The notes below the pieces were generated by a model. That model saw nothing but the letters and a program-made list of their open reading frames with translations. It searched no databases and had not been told where the DNA came from. The translations under genes were made by a program, and so were the position numbers. Shown here piece by piece: positions 1 to 3,568 of a stretch of 6,647 nucleotides of DNA (positions within the stretch are counted from its first letter, which is position 1; each line of letters starts with the position of its first letter). Origin of the DNA: Gammaproteobacteria bacterium (GTDB lineage: Bacteria; Pseudomonadota; Gammaproteobacteria; Steroidobacterales; Steroidobacteraceae); NCBI GenBank assembly GCA_003156695.1, contig PMHN01000010.1, positions 10,296 to 16,942 of the forward strand, given 5' to 3'.

Positions 1-149
1 ACCGAGCCGCTGATGATGTAGTAGAGAACATCCGGCAGATCGCCGGCGTGGATGACGACGGTTTTCGATGGCACCGCGCGAATGCGACAGTAGCTCAGGA
101 ACCGGTTGATTGCGGGAATCTCGCTCAGCGGCTTGATGCTTTCTTCCAT
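1..149 (-). CDS. crp: Crp/Vfr-family cyclic-nucleotide-binding transcription regulator, N-terminal fragment
   Basis: The minus strand reads an open frame from an ATG at 149 to the window edge, giving 49 codons that begin MEESIKPLSEIPAINRFL. The run VVIHAGDLPDVLYYIISGS (residues 31-49) matches the start of the cyclic-nucleotide-binding beta-roll of Crp, Vfr and Clp proteins, where a GD turn is followed by a hydrophobic strand and a G-S turn. The cAMP-contacting residues and the helix-turn-helix lie outside the window. A purine-rich GGGGGA about 9 bases before the ATG can serve as ribosome binding site. The gene starts 26 bases after the coq7 stop on the same strand, so co-transcription with coq7 is likely, and coq7 and vfr are also near neighbours in Pseudomonas. 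Family membership is fairly secure. Whether the ligand is cAMP or another nucleotide cannot be judged from this fragment. Confidence 0.78.
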   Translation of the reverse strand, partial: MEESIKPLSEIPAINRFLSYCRIRAVPSKTVVIHAGDLPDVLYYIISGS

Positions 150-175
150 TACCGGTTCCCCCAAGAACGCTTTAA

Positions 176-817
176 TTAGAGCCAATATGCTGTGCGCGTC
201 ATGATGCGCGCGGTGGCCCGCATGAGGGCGGGCAGCGGTGGCGGCAGTTGTGCGCCGCCGGCGGCGGAGGCTGCGGCGCCATGTGCGATTTCCTCGGACC
301 TCATGGTTTCCAGTATGGCACGGCTGCGGGTATCGCTTTCCGGAAGTCTGCCCAGGTGCTCATCGAGGTGCCCCTCGACCTGACGCTCGGTTTCGGCAAC
401 AAACCCGAGGCTCGCACGATCTCCCAGGAGTGCCGTAAGCGCGCCGATGGCGAAGGAACCCGCATACCACAACGGGTTCAGCAGGCTCGGGCGCGCGGCG
501 AGTTCTTTCAGCCGCGCTTCACACCACGCCAGATGATCAGACTCGGAGCGCGCCGCCGACAGCAGCATGGCGCGCGTATTCGCGGAGCGCGCCACCAGAG
601 CCTGACCGTGGTAGAGCGCCTGGGCGGCAAGCTCCCCGGCATGATTGACGCGCATCAGCGCGGCGCTCTCACGCCGGTCCGATTCGCACAGGGGGGCGAC
701 GGGGTTCCAGGCAACAGCACCCGGGATAGCCCGGGCCGCGATGGCCGGCGCAAAGACGGCTCGCAGTGCACGATCGACGGCGGCGATGGCTGAGTCCAGA
801 GGGCGGCCTGACTCCAT
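176..817 (-). CDS. coq7: Coq7, 3-demethoxyubiquinol hydroxylase (diiron ubiquinone biosynthesis enzyme)
   Basis: This 213-residue protein is a Coq7-type diiron monooxygenase, which adds the hydroxyl at ring position 6 of demethoxyubiquinol, the penultimate step of ubiquinone synthesis, at the inner face of the membrane. All six expected iron ligands are present in two ExxH-type repeats: E62 (in NHAGE), E92 and H95 (in ESDH), E144 (in [10 protein letters not shown]), and E176 and H179 (in EEIAH). The segments [18 protein letters not shown] (108-125) and [19 protein letters not shown] (137-155) resemble the Pseudomonas enzyme, and a hydrophobic stretch at about 117-131 fits its membrane-facing surface. 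The ATG at 817 is preceded by AGAGG (827-831, 9-base spacing), which supports this start. The length is normal for the family. The gene is divergent from rplM and probably leads the Crp/Vfr gene. Its presence implies aerobic, ubiquinone-based respiration. Confidence 0.95.
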   Translation of the reverse strand: MESGRPLDSAIAAVDRALRAVFAPAIAARAIPGAVAWNPVAPLCESDRRESAALMRVNHAGELAAQALYHGQALVARSANTRAMLLSAARSESDHLAWCEARLKELAARPSLLNPLWYAGSFAIGALTALLGDRASLGFVAETERQVEGHLDEHLGRLPESDTRSRAILETMRSEEIAHGAAASAAGGAQLPPPLPALMRATARIMTRTAYWL

Positions 818-899
818 AATCTCAGGCCTCTATTATAAGGGGCAATTCCGGCAGGCATACCTCCGCTTAAGCCCCTGCGCGGCCCCAGGGCCCGTGGCT

Positions 900-928
900 T
901 TGCATTGGGACACCTGCTTGAGTACACT
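900..928 (+). promoter_or_regulatory. Candidate sigma70 promoter of rplM-rpsI
   Basis: TTGCAT (900-905) and TACACT (923-928) are separated by exactly 17 bases and match the consensus at 3 of 6 and 4 of 6 positions. Transcription would begin near 935, giving a leader of about 70 bases before the rplM start. The elements are moderate, but spacing and position fit an rplM promoter. Confidence 0.45.
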
Positions 929-938
929 TCCACGCCTT

Positions 939-986
939 TTTTGGCCCCCAAAACTGCCGTGCGGGAACCGTCCCCGGCGGTACGGC
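939..986 (+). promoter_or_regulatory. Structured 5' leader of rplM, possible L13 autoregulatory site
   Basis: Two hairpins can form in the predicted leader. The first pairs TTTTGG (939-944) with CCAAAA (948-953) around a CCC loop. The second pairs GCCGT (956-960) with ACGGC (982-986) and ACCG (967-970) with CGGT (978-981), leaving a six-base bulge (961-966) and a seven-base loop. The ribosome binding site just downstream is weak (GAG at 996-998). In E. coli, L13 represses its own operon at the translation level through the leader. That this leader does the same is inference, because I cannot compare it with a motif model here. Confidence 0.35.
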
Positions 987-1004
987 CGCAGCCACGAGTG
1001 ACCT

Positions 1005-1436
1005 ATGAAGACTGTATTCGCCAAGCCCGGCACCGTCCGCGGCGATTGGTTCATCGTCGACGCCAGCGACAGAACGCTGGGTCGCCTCGCCACACAGATT
1101 GCCCATCGCCTGAAGGGCAAGCACAAGGCTGACTACAGCCCGCACGTCGACATGGGCGATCACATCGTCGTAGTCAATGCGCAAAAGATCCGCGTCACGG
1201 GGCGCAAGCTCACCGACAAGATCTATTACCACCATACCGGCTACATCGGCGGCATCAAGTCGATCGCCCTCGAGAAGCTGCTGAGCGAGCATCCCGAGCG
1301 GGTGATCGAGTTTGCGGTGAAGGGCATGCTGCCGAAGAACCCACTCGGTCGGCGCATGTTCAGGAAGCTGCACGTGTTCGCCGGCGGCGAGCATCCGCAT
1401 CAGGCGCAGCAACCCAAGCCGCTAAAGATTCAATAG
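1005..1436 (+). CDS. rplM: Large-subunit ribosomal protein L13 (uL13)
   Basis: The 143-residue product is ribosomal protein L13, an early-assembly protein that binds 23S rRNA in the large subunit. E. coli L13 is 142 residues, so the length is normal. Recognisable blocks are [18 protein letters not shown] (13-30), the [17 protein letters not shown] strand region (53-69), [12 protein letters not shown] (74-85), and the L13 signature around [12 protein letters not shown] (105-116) followed by [16 protein letters not shown] (122-137). The ATG at 1005 gives the standard MKTV-type N-terminus. Only a weak GAG (996-998) precedes it, which fits translation controlled by leader structure. It forms an operon with rpsI nine bases downstream, the universal rplM-rpsI arrangement. 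Confidence 0.98.
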   Translation: MKTVFAKPGTVRGDWFIVDASDRTLGRLATQIAHRLKGKHKADYSPHVDMGDHIVVVNAQKIRVTGRKLTDKIYYHHTGYIGGIKSIALEKLLSEHPERVIEFAVKGMLPKNPLGRRMFRKLHVFAGGEHPHQAQQPKPLKIQ

Positions 1437-1445
1437 GACCCATTC

Positions 1446-1844
1446 ATGCCAGCGACCCCGCACAGTCACTATGGCACCGGCCGCCGCAAATCTGCGACGG
1501 CGCGCGTGTACCTCAAGCCCGGCAGCGGGCGCATCACGGTTAACGACCGTACGCTCGATGAGTTTTTCGGCCGCGAGACCGGACGCATGATCGTGCGCCA
1601 GCCTCTCGAAGCAGCGAAGCTCGTCAGCAAGTTCGACATCGCCGTCAGGGTCGACGGCGGCGGCATCACCGGCCAGGCTGGTGCGATCCGCCACGGCATC
1701 ACGCGCGCACTCCTCAAGTACGACGAGAGCCTGCGCAAGACACTGCGTGACGCGGGCTTCGTGACGCGCGATGCGCGCGAAGTGGAGCGCAAGAAGGTCG
1801 GGCGCCGCAAGGCCCGCCGCGGACCGCAGTACTCGAAGCGTTAA
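1446..1844 (+). CDS. rpsI: Small-subunit ribosomal protein S9 (uS9)
   Basis: The 132-residue product is ribosomal protein S9, which sits in the head of the small subunit and reaches its C-terminal tail into the P site. The [19 protein letters not shown] block (10-28) is the conserved N-terminal motif. [19 protein letters not shown] (71-89) is the S9 signature. The basic tail ends in the canonical SKR (130-132), whose final arginine contacts P-site tRNA. An AGGA (1435-1438) overlapping the rplM stop codon lies 7 bases before the ATG, so the two genes are translationally close. In many gammaproteobacteria sspA-sspB lie downstream, but here a tRNA gene follows. No clear T-tract terminator is visible after rpsI. 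A loose ACCGGA/TCCGGT stem just downstream (from about 1857) lacks a T run. Confidence 0.98.
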   Translation: MPATPHSHYGTGRRKSATARVYLKPGSGRITVNDRTLDEFFGRETGRMIVRQPLEAAKLVSKFDIAVRVDGGGITGQAGAIRHGITRALLKYDESLRKTLRDAGFVTRDAREVERKKVGRRKARRGPQYSKR

Positions 1845-1915
1845 CATCGGCGGCGGACCGGAGACCAGGTGCTTCCGGTTCGCCGTGCGATTGCGCATCC
1901 CGCCACGTACCGGGC

Positions 1916-1982
1916 CCCGCGAAATCGAGCGTCTTGATTGACGCCCATGCCATTCGGGCATGATAAAGCTCGATTTCGTGGG
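1916..1982. repeat. Long imperfect inverted repeat enclosing the tRNA-Gln promoter
   Basis: The arm 1916-1930 pairs with 1968-1982 over 15 positions: 11 consecutive perfect pairs (CGAAATCGAGC with GCTCGATTTCG), then one G-T, then three more pairs. Inside are two further hairpins: GTC/GAC (1931-1933 with 1940-1942) and CATGCC/GGCATG (1946-1951 with 1957-1962, loop ATTCG). As RNA or cruciform it would be a three-way junction. No T run follows, so it is not a normal terminator for rpsI. It overlaps the predicted tRNA promoter, with one arm upstream of the -35 and the other right after the -10. Confidence 0.7.
1938..1967 (+). promoter_or_regulatory. Candidate promoter of tRNA-Gln
   Basis: TTGACG (1938-1943, 5 of 6 consensus bases) and GATAAA (1962-1967, 4 of 6) are 18 bases apart. 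Initiation would fall near 1974, leaving a 5' extension of about 17 bases before the mature tRNA at 1991 for RNase P to remove. Placement is good for a stable RNA gene. Transcription by readthrough from rpsI is an alternative. Confidence 0.5.
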
Positions 1983-1990
1983 TGGTGTTT

Positions 1991-2064
1991 TGGGGGATCG
2001 TCTAGTGGTAGGACAACGGACTCTGACTCCGTTTACCTAGGTTCGAATCCTAGTCCCCCAGCCA
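1991..2064 (+). tRNA. tRNA-Gln, anticodon CTG, CCA encoded
   Basis: A full cloverleaf can be drawn. The acceptor stem TGGGGGA (1991-1997) pairs with TCCCCCA (2054-2060). The D stem is GTC/GAC (2000-2002 with 2012-2014). The anticodon stem ACGGA/TCCGT (2016-2020 with 2028-2032) holds the loop CTCTGAC, with anticodon CTG at 2023-2025. The T stem CTAGG/CCTAG (2037-2041 with 2049-2053) holds the loop TTCGAAT. The discriminator G is at 2061 and an encoded CCA at 2062-2064. The CTG anticodon reads CAG glutamine codons, and the U1-A72 first pair is typical of bacterial tRNA-Gln. A TTG-anticodon glutamine tRNA is not in this window. Confidence 0.97.
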
Positions 2065-2067
2065 ATA
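2046..2067 (+). repeat. Direct repeat copy 1: tRNA-Gln T-arm to CCA plus three bases
   Basis: These 22 bases run from the T loop of tRNA-Gln through the CCA end plus ATA. They recur without mismatch at 2208-2229, 162 bases downstream. Tails of tRNA genes are common attachment sites for tyrosine-recombinase elements, which leave such copies. No integrase gene is visible here. Confidence 0.85.
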
Positions 2068-2072
2068 GGAAG

Positions 2073-2100
2073 AAGGCCCGTCACATCGACGGGCCTTTTT
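2073..2100 (+). terminator. Intrinsic terminator of tRNA-Gln
   Basis: AAGGCCCGTC (2073-2082) and GACGGGCCTT (2088-2097) form a 10-pair stem around the loop ACATC, with a run of five T (2096-2100). It starts 8 bases after the CCA end of the tRNA, so it almost certainly ends the tRNA transcript. The stem is closely related to the one at 2473-2497. Confidence 0.88.
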
Positions 2101-2124
2101 CATTTCCAGGCCGGAAGTCGCGTA

Positions 2125-2219
2125 GGGACTAGGATGAGAACCGTAGGCGACGGCTTCGCGCAGCGAAGCTGTCGGGCCCGAAGGGCCGAGGCGCGCCAGC
2201 GCCGAGCAATCCTAGTCCC
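2125..2219. repeat. Cloverleaf-like palindromic element closed by tRNA-tail sequence
   Basis: The outer arms GGGACTAGGAT (2125-2135) and ATCCTAGTCCC (2209-2219) are perfect 11-base inverted repeats, and both match the T-arm/acceptor sequence of tRNA-Gln (2047-2057). Three hairpins follow in order inside: a 12-pair stem (2148-2159 with 2163-2174, one G-T, loop GCA), GGCCC/GGGCC (2175-2179 with 2183-2187, loop GAA), and GGCGC/GCGCC (2190-2194 with 2199-2203, loop GCCA). Nearly all of 2148-2203 is paired. No open reading frame of note lies in it. It could be a REP/MITE-like repeat, a structured RNA, or the scar of recombination at the tRNA tail. Which of these cannot be decided from one copy. 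Confidence 0.7.
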
Positions 2220-2229
2220 CCAGCCAATA
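2208..2229 (+). repeat. Direct repeat copy 2 of the tRNA-Gln 3' tail (att-like)
   Basis: This is a perfect 22-base copy of 2046-2067, including the CCA and three bases beyond it, without the 5' two thirds of a tRNA. It could be an attachment-site duplication, or the tail of a second tRNA-Gln copy whose 5' part was lost or replaced by the palindromic element. Confidence 0.85.
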
Positions 2230-2302
2230 AAAACAGCCGCTTTTTAGGCTGATCAATTAGCCAGGTTATGCTAGGGGTAACGGTAGCCCTTGGAGGTGTG
2301 AA

Positions 2303-2434
2303 ATGACAAAAGGCGAACAAAGGGTACTTGCGCGCGGAGTAGCTGCTGGCACGATCATGGGTTTGGCCATCGGCCTCATAATCGCGTTGTTCATTGCGGT
2401 GAAGCCGGGACTCTTTGCAGGGCTGATCCACTGA
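2303..2434 (+). CDS. 43-residue single-pass membrane protein with glycine zipper (unknown function)
   Basis: An ATG at 2303 opens 43 codons ending in TGA at 2432-2434. A strong ribosome binding site GGAGG (2292-2296) lies 6 bases upstream, which is the main reason to believe the gene. The product starts MTKGEQRVLARG, a basic cytoplasmic-type lead, then has one membrane segment at about 13-33. Glycines at 12, 16, 20 and 24 followed by alanines at 28 and 32 recur every fourth residue, a glycine-zipper pattern that in known proteins packs helices against one another. A short tail, KPGLFAGLIH, follows. By the positive-inside rule the N-terminus probably faces the cytoplasm. A possible -10 is TATGCT (2267-2272), with no good -35. 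The gene ends 38 bases before the second terminator and stands alone between tRNA-Gln and sodB. I do not recognise its family. Small toxins, stress peptides and complex-stabilising subunits can all look like this. Confidence 0.72.
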   Translation: MTKGEQRVLARGVAAGTIMGLAIGLIIALFIAVKPGLFAGLIH

Positions 2435-2472
2435 CCAGGCTGCTGCTCAAGGCCGCATTGCGTTAGTGCCAG

Positions 2473-2499
2473 AAGGCCCGTGTATCCCACGGGCCTTTT
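2473..2499 (+). terminator. Intrinsic terminator between the small membrane gene and sodB
   Basis: AAGGCCCGTG (2473-2482) and CACGGGCCTT (2488-2497) make a 10-pair stem around TATCC, followed by four T (2496-2499). It lies between the small plus-strand gene and the convergent end of sodB (stop at 2518), so it may act in both directions. On the minus strand the T run is weaker. Confidence 0.8.
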
Positions 2500-2517
2500 G
2501 CCTTTCCAGGCCGCGCG

Positions 2518-3108
2518 TCACGACTCGAGATTTGCCCCCACGAACTCCCAGTTCACCAGCTCCCAGAAGTTCTTGAGATAGTCGCCGCGGTCGTTACGGT
2601 GATCGATGTAGTAGGCGTGCTCCCACACGTCGCACGTAAGGAGCGCGGTGTGCCCGTCGCGCGCCGGCGTATCCGCGTTGGCGCTGGTCACGACTTTGAA
2701 CCCACCAGCGGAATTCTTCACCAGCCACACCCAGCCGGAACCAAACAGGTTGACGGCCGCCTCGTCGAACTGCGCCTGCAGTGACTCGAGGCCACCGACT
2801 TTATCCAGCGCCCGGGTGAGTTCCTTGCCCGGAGTCTGGCGCCGTGGCGACAGGCAATTCCAGAAGAAGTCGTGGTTCCAGACCTGCGCGGCGTTGTTGA
2901 ACAGCGTCCCATCGGCCTCCGCCACCAGCTCCTCCAGCGACGCGTCAGCGAATTCCGTGCCGGCGATGAGCGTATTGACCTTGTCCACGTACGCCTTGTG
3001 GTGTTTGCCGTAATGAAAGTCCAGCGTTTCGCGCGACATGTAAGGCTCAAGCGCGCTGCGCGCATAGGGAAGCTCGGGAAGAGCGATTGCCGTATGGGTT
3101 TTCACCAT
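2518..3108 (-). CDS. sodB: Iron superoxide dismutase (Fe/Mn family)
   Basis: The 196-residue product (E. coli SodB is 193) dismutates superoxide to oxygen and hydrogen peroxide in the cytoplasm. The four metal ligands are present: H32 (in LDFHYGKHH), H79 (in QVWNHDFFWN), and D160 and H164 (in CDVWEHAYY). Q75 in NNAAQVWNH occupies the position where iron-type enzymes carry the active-site glutamine, so Fe rather than Mn is likely. LPELPYARSALEPYMSRET (10-28) and FGSGWVWLVKN (122-132) are standard family blocks, and there is no signal peptide. I chose the ATG at 3108 because GGAGGA (3115-3120) lies 6 bases upstream and the N-terminus then aligns with the family. A start at 3156 would add 16 residues and place that ribosome binding site inside the gene. 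The gene is monocistronic here, convergent with the small membrane gene. Confidence 0.96.
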   Translation of the reverse strand: MVKTHTAIALPELPYARSALEPYMSRETLDFHYGKHHKAYVDKVNTLIAGTEFADASLEELVAEADGTLFNNAAQVWNHDFFWNCLSPRRQTPGKELTRALDKVGGLESLQAQFDEAAVNLFGSGWVWLVKNSAGGFKVVTSANADTPARDGHTALLTCDVWEHAYYIDHRNDRGDYLKNFWELVNWEFVGANLES

Positions 3109-3298
3109 GAAGAGTCCTCCGTGTAGGTGTGCGCCGACGCAAGCCGGGACATCCATGGGTAGGACTGCCGGCGGTGCTCGTTTTCGGACAGCGCGCCGGC
3201 GGCAAAGTGCCGCGAAGCCTGCGCGGATCTACCGAAGGGGAGAGGCTCGGGCTGCGCCTGCCTGCGCACGCGGGACCTGCCTCCCCGCCCGTACTGGC

Positions 3299-3326
3299 AG
3301 ATTAGGACCCTCAGATCCTGTGGCAA
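3299..3326 (-). promoter_or_regulatory. Possible sodB promoter
   Basis: On the minus strand TTGCCA (3321-3326, 5 of 6 consensus bases) and TAATCT (3299-3304, 3 of 6) are 16 bases apart. A 16-base dyad AGGACCCTCAGATCCT (3304-3319) occupies the spacer. The -10 is weak and the resulting leader is long, so this is tentative. Confidence 0.3.
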
Positions 3327-3339
3327 GGAGGCGTTACTG

Positions 3340-3361
3340 ACCCTTTTCTCGAGAAATGGGT
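3340..3361. promoter_or_regulatory. 22-base near-perfect palindrome, candidate operator
   Basis: The core TTTCTCGAGAAA (3345-3356) is a perfect 12-base palindrome. Outside it, after one mismatched T-T position, ACCC (3340-3343) and GGGT (3358-3361) continue the symmetry, so 10 of 11 position pairs are complementary. It lies 14 bases upstream of the possible sodB -35 and about 200 bases before the FHA gene. It does not match the Fur, OxyR or SoxS consensus sequences that I know. Confidence 0.45.
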
Positions 3362-3410
3362 GAGTGGTCCGAAACGAAGCGCCTCGACCCTCTCGCCGAG
3401 GGAGGCGTCC

Positions 3411-3429
3411 GGTGACACAATATGTCGCC
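3411..3429. promoter_or_regulatory. 19-base dyad, weak candidate operator
   Basis: GGTGACACAATATGTCGCC is symmetric about 3420 at 7 of 9 position pairs, with uninterrupted GACA/TGTC half-sites. It lies in the same divergent region as the 22-base palindrome. A chance dyad is possible. Confidence 0.25.
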
Positions 3430-3568
3430 CGGCGTCTCCGGTTGACCCGCGAGCCTGCAGGGGAGCACCCTGATTCCATCGGGGATCAAGGCCAGACCGC
3501 GGCCCGGCTGCTGCACGTTCGGCATGGACGGGCGGACTGGGCGGAAATAAGAACAAGCAGAACTCACC

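Larger units (their letters stand above)
3109..3568. other. Divergent sodB / FHA-gene intergenic region (460 bases, no convincing gene)
   Basis: No credible coding region is present. Frames that cross it on either strand lack ribosome binding sites and family features. It holds the sodB ribosome binding site, a possible sodB promoter (3299-3326), a near-perfect 22-base palindrome (3340-3361), a hairpin pairing CGCCT (3380-3384) with AGGCG (3403-3407) and CCCTC with GAGGG around TCGCC, and a second dyad (3411-3429). No strong promoter for the rightward gene can be named. TTGACC (3442-3447) could be a -35 but has no matching -10. The sodB leader would be about 180 bases long if the promoter call is right. 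Confidence 0.6.

Noticed and set aside
832..837. Perfect TATAAT on the minus strand just upstream of coq7
   Set aside because: It abuts the AGAGG ribosome binding site, so initiation about 7 bases later would remove that site and give a nearly leaderless coq7 transcript. No acceptable -35 lies 16-18 bases upstream.
1938..2132. 64-codon plus-strand frame through tRNA-Gln
   Set aside because: It is a translation of the tRNA gene and its terminator, not a protein gene.
2046..2229. An integrated prophage or genomic island bounded by the two 22-base repeats
   Set aside because: Only 140 bases separate the copies and no integrase or cargo lies between them. At most it is a remnant or a very small non-autonomous element.
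3109..3156. Longer sodB start at 3156
   Set aside because: The extra 16 residues do not match the family, and the strong GGAGGA at 3115-3120 serves the ATG at 3108.
3356..3415. 19-codon frame starting MGEWSETKRL before the FHA gene
   Set aside because: There is no convincing ribosome binding site, and the start lies inside the 22-base palindrome. It is too short to support as a leader peptide.
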